Shown here: in pieces, positions 35,254 to 44,289 of the stretch
Position numbering within the stretch: position 1 is the stretch's first letter
Layout of the letters: each line of letters starts with the position of its first letter
Origin: Candidatus Manganitrophus sp.
GTDB lineage: Bacteria > Nitrospirota > Nitrospiria > SBBL01 > Manganitrophaceae
Length of the DNA stretch: 64,000 nucleotides
Reading direction: 5' to 3'
NCBI GenBank assembly: GCA_028865235.1
Contig: CP114561.1
Span: 62,001 to 126,000 of the forward strand
Position numbers and translations under genes: made by a program
The notes under the pieces: model-generated
Databases searched by the model: none
Told to the model about the DNA's origin: nothing
The model's input: only the letters and a program-made list of their open reading frames with translations

Positions 35254-37328
35254 ATGACGACAGAAAAGCCGTCCGCTGTTCGATCCGGCGATGCTCCAGC
35301 CGGCGCTCGTGGACGCGTTTCGCAAGCTCGACCCGCGCCTGCAGTGGCGCAACCCGGTGATGTTCGTGGTCTACGTCGGCAGCGTCCTCACCACCGTGCT
35401 GTGGGTGCAGGCGCTGCTCGGCCGGGCGAGACGCCGACCGGGTTCATCTTGGCGATCACGGTGTGGCTGTGGTTCACGGTGCTGTTCGCCAACTTCGCCG
35501 AGGCGCTGGCCGAGGGCCGCAGCAAGGCGCAGGCGGCGGCGTTGAAGCAATGCCGCCGGGAGCTGGCCGCCAAGAAGCTGGCCGAGCCGGAGAATCGCGG
35601 GAAATATACGACCGTTCAGGCCAGCGCCCTGCGCAAGGGCGATGTGGTGCTGGTCGAGGCCGGCGACGATGATCCCGGCCGACGGCGAGGTGATCTCGAC
35701 GGCGTGGCCTCGGTCAACGAGAGCGCCATCACCGGCGAGTCGGCGCCGGTGATCCGCGAATCGGGGGCGACCGCTCGGCCGTCACCGGCGGCCACACGGG
35801 TGCTGTCGGACTGGATCGTGGTGCGCGTCACCGTCAACCCGGGCGAGACCTTCGTCGACCGCATGATCGCGCTGGTCGAGGGCGCCAAGCGCCAGAAGAC
35901 GCCGAACGAGATCGCGCTCACCATCCTGCTGGTGGCGCTGACGCTGATCTTCCTGCTCGTCGGCATCACGCTGCTGCCCTTCTCGCTGTTCGCGGTGGCC
36001 GCCGCCGGCCAAGGCAGCCGGTGACGGTGACGGCGCTGGTGGCGCTGCTGGTGTGCCTGATCCCGACCACCATCGGCGGGCTGCTGTCGGCCATCGGCAT
36101 CGCCGGCATGAGCCGCATGCTGCAGGCGAACGTGATCGCCACCTCGGGCCGCGCGGTGGAGGCGGCCGGCGACGTCGACGTGCTGCTGCTCGACAAGACC
36201 GGCACCATCACGCTCGGCAACCGCCAGGCGGCCGCGTTCCTGCCTGCGCCGGCGTGACCGCGGAGCGAACTGGCCGACGCCGCGCAGCTCGCCTCGCTGG
36301 CCGACGAAACGCCGGAAGGCCGCAGCATCGTGGTGCTGGCCAAGCAGCGCTTCAAGCTGCGCGAGCGCCACATCCAGGAGCTCGGCGCGACCTTCGTCCC
36401 CTTCTCGGCGCAGACGCGCATGAGCGGCGTCGATCTCGCCGGCGGGGGGCAGATCCGCAAGGGCGCCGGCGACGCGATCGAAAGCTGGGTCGAAGCCCTC
36501 GGCGGAGAGGTCCCGCCGCTGTCCGGACGGTGACGGAGAACATCGCCAGACGCGGGGGCACGCCGCTGGTGGTGGCCGACGGCGCGCGCGTGCTCGGCGT
36601 GATCGAGCTCAAGGACATCGTCAAGGGCGGCATCAAGGAGCGCTTCGCCGAGCTGCGGCGCATGGGCATCAAGACCGTGATGATCACCGGCGACAACCGC
36701 CTGACCGCCGCCGCCATCGCCGCCGAGGCCGGCGTCGACGACTTCCTCGCCGAGGCCACGCCCGAGGCCAAGCTGGCGCTGATCCGCGAGTACCAGGCCG
36801 ACGGCCGGCTGGTGGCGATGACCGGCGACGGCACCAACGACGCGCCGGCGCTGGCGCAGGCCGACGTGGCGGTGGCGATGAACAGCGGCACCCAGGCGGC
36901 CAAGGAGGCCGGCAACATGGTCGATCTGGACTCCAACCCGACCAAGCTGCTCGAGGTGGTCGAGGTCGGCAAGCAGATGCTGATGACGCGCGGCGCGCTG
37001 ACCACCTTCAGCATCGCCAACGACCTGGCCAAGTATTTCGCCATCATCCCGGCGGCGTTCGTCGGCATCTACCCGCAGCTGGCCGCGCTGAACGTGATGG
37101 GGCTGGCCAGCCCGCAGAGGGCGGTGCTCCTGTCGGCGGTGATCTTCAACGCGCTGATCATCGTCGCGCTGATCCCGCTGGCGCTCCAAGGCCTTCGCCT
37201 ACCGCCCGGTCGGCGCGCCGGCACTGCTGCGGCGCAACCTGGCGATCTACGGCCTGGGCGGCATGCTCGTGCCGTTCATCGGCATCAAGGTGATCGACCT
37301 GCTGCTGGTTGCGTTGGGTTGGGCATAG
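35254..37328 (+). CDS. kdpB: KdpB, P-type ATPase subunit (many frameshifts, mosaic)
   Basis: Catalytic ATPase of the pump. Starting at ATG 35254 and ending at TAG 37326-37328, with shifts near 35270, 35420, 35680, 35780, 36015, 36250, 36525, 37110 and 37185. P-type motifs are all present: [19 protein letters not shown] (actuator), [20 protein letters not shown] with the phosphorylated Asp, [31 protein letters not shown] and [20 protein letters not shown]. About 685 residues on repair. Composition is GC-rich and unlike the flanks throughout, apart from a short native-like patch near 35590-35640. Frameshifts are not in homopolymers only. See the mosaic finding. Confidence 0.84.
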
Positions 37329-37329
37329 T

Positions 37330-37410
37330 AAAAGCGATCAGCTCTCAGCGATCAGCAGTCAGCTAATGCTTAAAAGCTGATCACTGAAAGCTGGCGGCTG
37401 ATCATTCAAG
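37330..37410 (+). repeat. Degenerate short tandem repeats between kdpB and kdpC
   Basis: Repeated AGCGATCAGC / AGCTGATCA / AGCTGGCGGC units (for example 37336-37400) in both orientations. Such runs are common low-complexity spacers. They separate kdpC from kdpB, genes that usually touch, and lie near the right edge of the GC-rich mosaic segment. Confidence 0.5.
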
Positions 37411-37422
37411 TAGGAGACGAAT

Positions 37423-38010
37423 ATGTGGAAACAGGAGTTACGACCCGCATTGTTGATGTTTTTGGTTCTTACCGTCATAACGGGAGCGCTTTATCCCCTC
37501 GGCGTGACGGGGGTGGCCGGCCTGCTTTTCCCGGACCAGGCCGACGGGAGTCTGATCCAAAAGAACGGTCAAGTGGTGGGGTCCAGGCTCATCGGGCAGC
37601 CGTTTGACGATCCGAAGTATTTCTGGAGCCGGCCGTCCGCGACCGGGCCGACCGGCTACAACGCGGCGGCTTCATCGGGAAGCAATCTCGGGCCGAAGAA
37701 CGAAGTGCTTAAAAAAGCGATTGCTGACCGCGTCGCCGCGCTGAAAGCGGCCGATCCGGAGAATATCGACCCGGTGCCGGTCGACCTCATCACCGCCTCC
37801 GGCAGCGGGCTTGATCCGCACATCAGCACGGCGGCGGCCGCTTATCAGGCCGGCCGCGTTGCCAAGGTGCGCGCCATTTCGCAGGAGGAGGTCAAGCGAT
37901 TGGTTTCAGAACATACCGAAGGACGCCAGTGGGGGTTCTTTGGCGAGCCCAGCGTCAACGTCCTCGAACTGAATTTGGCGCTCGACAGTCTTCCTAAGAA
38001 AGGGGAATAA
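37423..38010 (+). CDS. kdpC: KdpC, K+-ATPase accessory subunit
   Basis: 195 residues, intact and native in codon use. N-terminal helix ALLMFLVLTVITGALYPLGV, then VAGLLFPDQADGSLIQKNGQ, VVGSRLIGQPFDDPKYFWSR, SNLGPKNEVLKKAIADRVAA and the C-terminal VNVLELNLALDSLPKK. KdpC sits on the outside of KdpA and raises ATP affinity of KdpB. TAGGAGACGAAT precedes the ATG. Its 3' end sequence reappears, diverged, in the scar at 40827-40955. Confidence 0.94.
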   Translation: MWKQELRPALLMFLVLTVITGALYPLGVTGVAGLLFPDQADGSLIQKNGQVVGSRLIGQPFDDPKYFWSRPSATGPTGYNAAASSGSNLGPKNEVLKKAIADRVAALKAADPENIDPVPVDLITASGSGLDPHISTAAAAYQAGRVAKVRAISQEEVKRLVSEHTEGRQWGFFGEPSVNVLELNLALDSLPKKGE

Positions 38011-38057
38011 TCGATTTTCAATCTCTCGTTATCTCATTATAAGGAGAAAAACCGGAA

Positions 38058-39137
38058 ATGAAAAAAACAGGGGGGTGGGGTTTGGTCGTTCTGTTCTTAG
38101 TCTTGACCACGGGTAAATTGTTTGCGGAGGAACCGGCAGAAGCACCGTTTCAGATCAGCGGATTTGTCGATACGTATTACAGCTTCAATTTCAATAAACC
38201 CGACTCCAATACCAACGGACTCAGCAACTTTGATTTCCGTCATAATGCCTTCAGCGTCAGCCTGGCAGAAATCGTTCTTTCGAAAGCGGCCCGTCCGGTC
38301 GGATTTCGGATCGATCTCAATTTTGGTGAGACCACCGACTTTATCCACTGCGGCGCCTTCGCCTGTCCGGGCGGCGCAGCCGAGGAGCCGTATAAAAATA
38401 TTCAGCAAGCCTACGTCACCTGGACCACGCCGGTCGGTCTGACCCTCGATATGGGGAAATTCGTCACCCACATGGGGCTGGAAGTGATCGAGTCAAAAGA
38501 CAATTGGAACTACACCCGGGGTCTTCTCTTCTGCTGTGCGATTCCTTATTACCACACCGGCCTGCGCGCCAACTATGCGATCTCCGACATGCTCTGGGTG
38601 AACGGCTACGTCCTGAACGGCTGGAATAATACTGTTGAGAACAACAACAGTAAAACGTTCGGAGCTCAAGTCGGAATTGTTCCGATCAAGCCGCTCACCG
38701 TCATTCTGAATTGGATTGGCCCCGAACGTCTGGGCGGTTTCCAGGATCGTCAGGTATATGACGCTATTGTTATCTTCAACGCCACCGACACTCTTACCTT
38801 CGCAGCCAATTACGATTACGGCACGCAAGACCCGGTGGGCGGAGGAGACAGTATGACCTGGTCGGGGATTGCGCTTTACGCCCGATTGGGGTTCGACCCC
38901 TACGCCGTTGCGGTTCGAGTCGAGAACGCAACCGATGACGACGGCTTCATGTTTGGCGCCGCGGACAACACGGTGCAGGAGGTCACACTGACTGGAGAGG
39001 TCAAGGTTGCCAGCAGTCTTCTGGTCCGGGCCGAGGTCCGGCACGACAAGGCCGATGAAGATATTTTTGCGGACGAGGGGGGTGCGGTCACCGATACCCA
39101 AAGCCGCGCCGTCCTCGGAGTGGTGTACAGTTTCTAA
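38058..39137 (+). CDS. Outer-membrane beta-barrel porin
   Basis: 359 residues with signal peptide (MKKTGGWGLVVLFLVLTTGK, cleavage after LFA near 24). The rest is alternating beta strands (FQISGFVDTYYSFNFNKPDS, NAFSVSLAEIVLSKAARPVG, ITTFAANYDYG-type) and it ends VLGVVYSF with the terminal Phe recognised by the Bam machine. It resembles the BBP2/OmpL-like porin group seen beside kdp in several phyla. Two Cys in DFIHCGAFACPGGA could make a disulfide. AAGGAGAAAAACC lies ahead of the ATG. Probably lets K+ or small solutes cross the outer membrane for the Kdp system (inference). Confidence 0.82.
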   Translation: MKKTGGWGLVVLFLVLTTGKLFAEEPAEAPFQISGFVDTYYSFNFNKPDSNTNGLSNFDFRHNAFSVSLAEIVLSKAARPVGFRIDLNFGETTDFIHCGAFACPGGAAEEPYKNIQQAYVTWTTPVGLTLDMGKFVTHMGLEVIESKDNWNYTRGLLFCCAIPYYHTGLRANYAISDMLWVNGYVLNGWNNTVENNNSKTFGAQVGIVPIKPLTVILNWIGPERLGGFQDRQVYDAIVIFNATDTLTFAANYDYGTQDPVGGGDSMTWSGIALYARLGFDPYAVAVRVENATDDDGFMFGAADNTVQEVTLTGEVKVASSLLVRAEVRHDKADEDIFADEGGAVTDTQSRAVLGVVYSF

Positions 39138-39163
39138 TGGGGTCTGTTTTTTTAGGAAGCGCC

Positions 39164-39940
39164 ATGTTGACCGAGACAGTATCGATGACCGAAACGCATA
39201 GGCCCCTTTCCGAAGAAATTCGAGAGAGGGTCCATAGCAACGACGACCTTCTGAAGGCGGCGTCGACTTTCAAAGTGACCCCCTCGACCCTCCGGAAGAT
39301 TTTGGCCGGAAAGCCGATCTCCCGTTTCATCGAAAGGAAGATCCGAGCCGTTCGGGAAGGAGGCGCGGAATCGCGCTCGGCCCACCGTAGGCGGATGTAT
39401 CTCGTCCGCCTTTTGGAAGTCTACCACCTCTACAAGACGCGCGGAACACTTACGGCGGCCGGCCAAGAGATCGGATTAAGCCGGGAGCGAATCCGCCAGC
39501 TTCTGACCAAAGGATCGGAGATAGGCCTGTTTGAATACCCGCCTTCTCGGAGGCCGAAGGTCTCCCGGGAAGAGATCCTCGCCGACTATCGACGATACTT
39601 AAAGTGGAGCGCGGTGGCCGAGATCCATTCCCTTTCCATCGACCGGATGCGCCGACTGCTTCGTTATTATCGAATCACTCACAAGGAGCTTTGCGCGATT
39701 CGGACGGAGGGACGAAAAGAGCGGTGTATCGCGTTGTATAAAGCGGCGGCCGGCGCACTCGGCCACCATCCGACCACGACGGAGATGCAGGGGATCTGCT
39801 CGACCCGTTATCTTGCGACTCAAATCAGAAAGCTCTGGGGTTCCATTGCTTCCTTCCGGGAAGAGTTAAAAATCGAGACGCCGCTGCACGCTAATCTCCG
39901 GCGGGCTCGCGAAAAGAAGGTCGAAGTCTTCTGTGGCTGA
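39164..39940 (+). CDS. Multi-HTH DNA-binding protein, paralogue of 23011
   Basis: 258 residues from the ATG at 39164 (AGGAAG 4 bases upstream); an in-frame ATG at 39137 overlapping the porin stop has no ribosome-binding site. It matches the protein at 23011-23826 module by module: Xre-like HTH (AASTFKVTPSTLRKILAGKP), sigma-4-like HTH (AGQEIGLSRERIRQLLTKGS), third HTH (SAVAEIHSLSIDRMRRLLRY) and the C-terminal repeat (AAGALGHHPTTTEMQ, then LWGSIASFREEL). Located right behind the porin, probably in the kdp/porin transcript. I do not recognise a named family. Confidence 0.72.
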   Translation: MLTETVSMTETHRPLSEEIRERVHSNDDLLKAASTFKVTPSTLRKILAGKPISRFIERKIRAVREGGAESRSAHRRRMYLVRLLEVYHLYKTRGTLTAAGQEIGLSRERIRQLLTKGSEIGLFEYPPSRRPKVSREEILADYRRYLKWSAVAEIHSLSIDRMRRLLRYYRITHKELCAIRTEGRKERCIALYKAAAGALGHHPTTTEMQGICSTRYLATQIRKLWGSIASFREELKIETPLHANLRRAREKKVEVFCG

Positions 39941-40432
39941 TTTCGCCTTGAAAGGTAAAGAATGCTTTCAGTTGATGATCATTTAAAGTTTGTCGCCTTG
40001 TTACTCTCGTTGCGCTGTTGGGGCCTCCCACTCGTCCGCACTGCGCGGGCAGGGTGTCGGCCGGGGCTGACGGAGTCTCCGGCTGATCGGGCCGACGAAA
40101 AAGTTCCGCAGACTCGCTCCGGTTCCGAACCGCGTTCCAAGTCGCGGCCGTCGCGCTTTTGAGCACAGCCTTGGCCGCACGTCCGGTCTCCAAGTTCGTT
40201 GCGCCCCTCATACTCAGGGGCGTCGCAGAGCGTTCTTTCCCAAGCCCTCATTTCAGGCAAACCGAAACGCCCTTCTCTTCGTCACTTATTGATACCTTTT
40301 CCGGGAATATCTCGTTTTCTCTAGAGACTTGTGATAAAAAATAAGTTGGAGCCGGAGTTCTAATCTTCATTGAAGCTCCCCGCAGGAAGCTGCGAGGCGA
40401 GTGCGTGTTCAAATTGAGCGGAGGAAAAGAAA
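39941..40432. other. Long gene-free stretch
   Basis: 492 bases with no gene I can support. The minus strand can be read openly for 90-100 codons (MRAWERTLCDAPEYEGRNEL...), but composition is odd (many Arg, Ser, Gly) and no family is recognisable. The right end (40369-40414) holds a shortened copy of the hairpin repeat at 57777. Likely relic of mobile DNA. Confidence 0.4.
40369..40414 (+). repeat. Short copy of hairpin repeat D
   Basis: ATTGAAGCTCCCCG-caggaagctgc-gagg joined to GTGCGTGTTCAAAT. The same two ends are found at 57777-57890, where 60-70 more bases lie between them. This copy has therefore lost its middle, or the other gained it. Confidence 0.55.
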
Positions 40433-40760
40433 GTGGAGGTTGCCAAGTCGCTGTTCTATTTCGTTTTGGCCGGACTCTGTGAAATAGGGGGGGCTATCTG
40501 ATCTGGATGTGGCTGCGGGAGGAAAAAATATCGGAGTTGCCTTTGTGGGGGCGGCCGTTCTCGTTCTATATGGAATCATTCCGACGTTGCAGCCGGCGCA
40601 CTTCGGACGGGTGTATGCCGCCTATGGAGGGGTCTTTGTTGTTCTTTCTATTCTCTGGGGATGGAAGATTGATCGGATGACTCCGGATCGATTCGACCTC
40701 ATCGGAGGGTTTATTGCCCTTATTGGAGTTGGGGTGATCATGTATTGGCCCAGAGGCTGA
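40433..40760 (+). CDS. YnfA (UPF0060) family small membrane protein, frameshifted in G7
   Basis: GTG at 40433 follows GGAGGAAAAGAAA. First part [20 protein letters not shown], then the frame shifts in a G7 run (40487-40493) and goes on [40 protein letters not shown] and [20 protein letters not shown] with WPRG at the end. Four membrane helices, about 108 residues, the family's usual size. YnfA proteins are distant SMR-type transporters of uncertain substrate. The homopolymer points to a read error. Confidence 0.8.
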
Positions 40761-40826
40761 CGTTCACATGAAAAAAGTAAAATTGATCGAGTCCTCCAGA
40801 CCCTATACATCGAAGACGAGAGCATA

Positions 40827-40955
40827 ATGGACGAACACCGACCCGATCCGGATGCGCTTCTTAAGCGTGTCCGCGAATAAGAAAAAAAGCCCCGCGTCAG
40901 CGTCCTCGACCTGAACCTGGTGGTCGACGGTATTGTCGAGAAGAGAAGTAATTAA
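40827..40955 (+). pseudogene. Gene scar: kdpD start joined to kdpC end
   Basis: One open frame except for a stop at codon 18: MDEHRPDPDALLKRVRE, stop, EKKP, then RVSVLDLNLVVDGIVEKRSN and TAA. The first part matches the start of kdpD at 44290 (MEEHRPDPDALLKRFREEEK). The second matches the end of kdpC (SVNVLELNLALDSLPKKGE). The scar lies between intact kdpC (ends 38010) and intact kdpD (starts 44290). It is what remains if a second kdp copy was deleted from within kdpD to within kdpC. Confidence 0.75.
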
Positions 40956-40992
40956 AGAATAAGCAACCGACTTTGATCGCCGCTCGGGTATA

Positions 40993-42272
40993 TTACGGCT
41001 CTAAATAGAGTGCATCGGTATTGCTGTCGTAGGCGAATAACTCGGCGTACCGTCCCCAGTTGATGGCGATGTCAAGCTGCTGGCTCGTTTGGTCGCCGAA
41101 GTCGGGAGAGAGTTTATCGAGGAAGTAGTCCCTGTCGACCCGTTGATCGTCGTCCTCTTGCAGCGTCTCATAAATCCAGAGGATCAGCGGCAGTCGCAAA
41201 ATGCGGCTGACGACCAGCTCTTTTCGTGTGAGAATGTTCGCCTCAGCGTAATTGTGGCCCAGCGGGGTCAGCAACAGATCCCCCTCGTGGATGGTGACGA
41301 ATCCGATCTTTTCGCAGGCCTCCACAATCGGCAACAAATCATCCAGCTCCATTCCCAACTCGCCGCTCACCCGATACAGATCGGCGCGGCCCCCCTCGGC
41401 GGCGAGTTTTTCCACTAAACCGGCCAGCGCATTCAGGCGCGCATCGGGGAGCTTTCTCTTGGGCTGGCCCGGGATTTCCGGCTCCGTCTTTTTTCCGCCG
41501 GTCACTGCGGCGTAGACTTTGTCCACCAGGGCTTGAAAAGCGGTGTCCTTGCGCCGGCGCGGATGCTGAAACGGCACGGCAATCTCGGTCAGGATAGAGC
41601 CCGGATCTTTGCCCATGACAACGATTCGGTCCGCCATCAAAACCGCTTCTTCGATGTTATGCGTGACCATCAGAATCGCTTTGGTCGGGATCACCTTGTT
41701 GAGCCACAGCTCCATCAGCTCGCCGCGCAGCGCTTCGGCGGAGAGAACATCGAGCGCGGAAAAGGGCTCATCCAGGCAGAGCAGCTCCGGCTCGACCGCC
41801 ATCGCGCGAGCGAAGCCGACTTTTTGGCGCATTCCCCCGGAGAGCTCACGCGGATAAGCCGATTCGAAACCGTCCAGTCCGACGGTGTCGATAAGCTTGA
41901 GCGCCCGCTCGCGTCGCGGTTCAGGCGGGATGCCGCGCGCCTTCAGGGCGACTTCCACATTTTCCTGAACGGTCATCCAGGGAAAGAGGGCGAACGTCTG
42001 GAAGACGATGGTGGCGTGAGGGTTCACGCCGTTGAGCGGCCGGCCCCGATAGAGCACCTTTCCCGATGTGGCCGTGTTTAATCCGGTAATGATCCGCAGC
42101 AAGGTCGACTTGCCGCACCCGGAGGGCCGAGCAATCCGACAAACTCTCCCGGCCGGATATTCAAGTTGACCTCACAGATCGCGATATTCTTTTTGGGGCC
42201 GACCCCATAGGCCTTCGTGACATTTTGAAGGGTCAATAAATCAGTATTGTTGACGGAGGCGGGGAGCGCCAT
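40993..42272 (-). CDS. NitT/TauT-type ABC transporter ATPase with C-terminal regulatory extension (one frameshift)
   Basis: Starts MALPASVNNTDLLTLQNVTK at 42272. A shift near 42115-42122 falls inside Walker A, which on repair reads LLGPSGCGKSTLLRIITGLN. Then VFQTFALFPWMTVQENVEVA (Q-loop), YPRELSGGMRQKVGFARAMA (signature), LLCLDEPFSALDVLSAEALR (Walker B) and MVTHNIEEAVLMADRIVVMG. After about residue 260 comes an extension of about 170 residues (LAGLVEKLAAEGGRADLYRV, TPLGHNYAEANILTRKELVV) known from ATPases of this group as an AAA-associated C-terminal domain. Works with the double permease encoded just upstream. Substrate not readable; no binding protein gene is adjacent. Confidence 0.85.
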
Positions 42273-42282
42273 TGAGTCCTCC

Positions 42283-44010
42283 TTATTCCATGCGGTAGCG
42301 TTCTTCCGCGATCAGATACAGCCAGCGCCAGAAGAGACGATTGATGAGGACAACGGTCACGACGAGGGCGAGTGTCCCGGCCAATAGGAGCGCGAAATCT
42401 CCCTCGGCGGTCGCCTGAGCAATGATGGCCCCGATTCCGATCGTTTCATGGGTCTGGCCGGCGAATTCCGTGTGCTCGGCGATAATACTGGCGTTCCATG
42501 CGCCGCCGCTGGCGGTGATCGATCCGGTCACGATATACGGAAAGAGCGCGGGAAGAATCAGGTTTCGCCAGCGGTCCACCCTGGAGAACCGAAGCAGATC
42601 GGTTGTGAAGCGAAGATCTTGAGGGATGGCCGCCGCGCCTGCAATGACGTTGAATAAGAGATACCATTGACTTCCCATCAGCATGAGTGTCACGGCGGCC
42701 AGGTTCAGCCCCGCCGGCAATTGCAGCAGGGCCAGCAATAAGACCGGGAAGAGGGCCGTGGCCGGAATGGCGGCGACCACCTGCGCGGCCGGCTGAAGAA
42801 GAGAGGCCAGCCGGCGGTTCATGCCGATGGCGACTCCAACCGGGATCGTCCAGAGTAGGGTGATCAAGAGGGCGGCGACGACGCGAGCAAAGGTGGCCAA
42901 TAACCCCGCTCCTAAATGGAGCCAAGCGGAAGAGGTGAGCGAAAGGAGGAGACCTGCGGCCTGGTACCCTCCATAAAGCACCACCAAGGTGAATAGGAGT
43001 CCGAGCGCGATGGCGGTCGGCGATGGACGCTCGTCTCCATCCGTTTTTTCCAACGGAGCGATCGATGCGTCGGGGGAGACTTCCAGGCGGCGATTCAGCC
43101 GTTCGGTCAAAGGCTCCCAAAAACTCATTCCGAATTTTTCCACCAACCAGGAACGCGAAAGCACATCGAGAAACCAGGCCGTGCGCGGCTCCTCGCTCTC
43201 GACCATTTCCAGCTTGAACTTGTCGGCCCACGCTAAAAGCGGTTTCCAGACCATCTGATCAAGCAGGATAATAATCAACACCAGGGCGCCGAGGCCGAGG
43301 AGCAAGGCGGAGGTGTCGCCCCGATTGGCGGCGGTCTGAAGATAGGAGCCGAGGCCGGGGAGACGGAAGTCGCGGTTGCCCACATGGAACGTCTCCGACG
43401 CCATCAGAAAAAACCAGCCGCCCGACCAGCTCATGATGCTGTTCCAGATCAATCCGATAGAGGCGAATGGAAGCTCCACAGTTTTAAATCGAAGCCAGGG
43501 GGAGAAGCGGAAAATCGCGCCGGCCTCGCGTAGTTCCATCGGAAGGGTGGTCATCGATTGATAAAAACTGAATGTCATGTTCCAGGCCTGCGAAGTGAAG
43601 ATGAGAACAATCGCCGCCAGCTCGGAGGCAAACCCGGTCGGTAGGATGCTGCTGAAGCTCAATAACACCACCGGCAAAAAGGACAGAATCGGGACACTCT
43701 GCAGGATGTCCAGTAGCGGCATGAGCACGACGCGAGCCGTGCGATGATGCGCGGCGGCGTAACCGTAGAAGAGGCTGAAGAGCAACGAAAGAAAATAAGC
43801 GGCCATCATTCTCCCGACGGAGAGGAAAGCATACCACGGCAACGCCGAGGGGGAGAGGGAGATCTCCGGTCCGGCGACGACGGAGGGAGCATCGAACGCC
43901 AAACGGGCTCCCGCATAGAGCAGCGTGGTGATGGCGAGCAGAATGAGGCCGTCTCCCAGAGTGAGAGCTGGCGTTCGAGGTAGGGCGGGGCTAAAACGGA
44001 ATGGCCGCAC
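42283..44010 (-). CDS. Fused double permease of NitT/TauT-type ABC transporter
   Basis: 575 residues from a GTG at 44010 (GGAGAT upstream). Two binding-protein-dependent permease domains in one chain: the first at about 60-270 with EAA-like loop TLPMELREAGAIFRFSPWLR, the second at about 340-570 with loop IPQDLRFTTDLLRFSRVDRW. Between them lies a soluble linker (about 275-335, including SWLVEKFGMSFWEPLTERLN). Fusion removes the need for a homodimer. Intact. Ends 10 bases before the ATPase start, so the two form an operon. Substrate-binding protein is absent here, so substrate stays open. Confidence 0.88.
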   Translation of the reverse strand: MRPFRFSPALPRTPALTLGDGLILLAITTLLYAGARLAFDAPSVVAGPEISLSPSALPWYAFLSVGRMMAAYFLSLLFSLFYGYAAAHHRTARVVLMPLLDILQSVPILSFLPVVLLSFSSILPTGFASELAAIVLIFTSQAWNMTFSFYQSMTTLPMELREAGAIFRFSPWLRFKTVELPFASIGLIWNSIMSWSGGWFFLMASETFHVGNRDFRLPGLGSYLQTAANRGDTSALLLGLGALVLIIILLDQMVWKPLLAWADKFKLEMVESEEPRTAWFLDVLSRSWLVEKFGMSFWEPLTERLNRRLEVSPDASIAPLEKTDGDERPSPTAIALGLLFTLVVLYGGYQAAGLLLSLTSSAWLHLGAGLLATFARVVAALLITLLWTIPVGVAIGMNRRLASLLQPAAQVVAAIPATALFPVLLLALLQLPAGLNLAAVTLMLMGSQWYLLFNVIAGAAAIPQDLRFTTDLLRFSRVDRWRNLILPALFPYIVTGSITASGGAWNASIIAEHTEFAGQTHETIGIGAIIAQATAEGDFALLLAGTLALVVTVVLINRLFWRWLYLIAEERYRME

Positions 44011-44289
44011 GGACGATCTCCATCGTAGTTCGCACTTTATTGCCCGGCGGCGCGAGATGCGTCGATTGTGCGGCCGCGGGTATGGTCAGGGGCGGCAATG
44101 AAACGGGTTTGGCTCGTCGGAGGAGCCCACGGCATTGGCCTGCAAACTGACGGCGAGATTATAGACCGATGCGGGAGACGAGTCAAATGACATTGGCCAT
44201 TTAGGGAATATCTCGCTTTATATCGACACTTATGGTAAATAATTGGATTAATTTGAATCACACCGGAAGATGGTACCGATCCGAGGAGT

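Noticed and set aside
35966..37189. Minus-strand frame of about 400 codons opposite kdpB
   Set aside because: A shadow caused by strong G/C at third positions in the mosaic segment; the plus strand has all P-type ATPase motifs.
39962..40260. Frames on both strands in the 39.9-40.4 kb gap
   Set aside because: No start signals or family likeness, and the frames on both strands are equally open; treated as non-coding.
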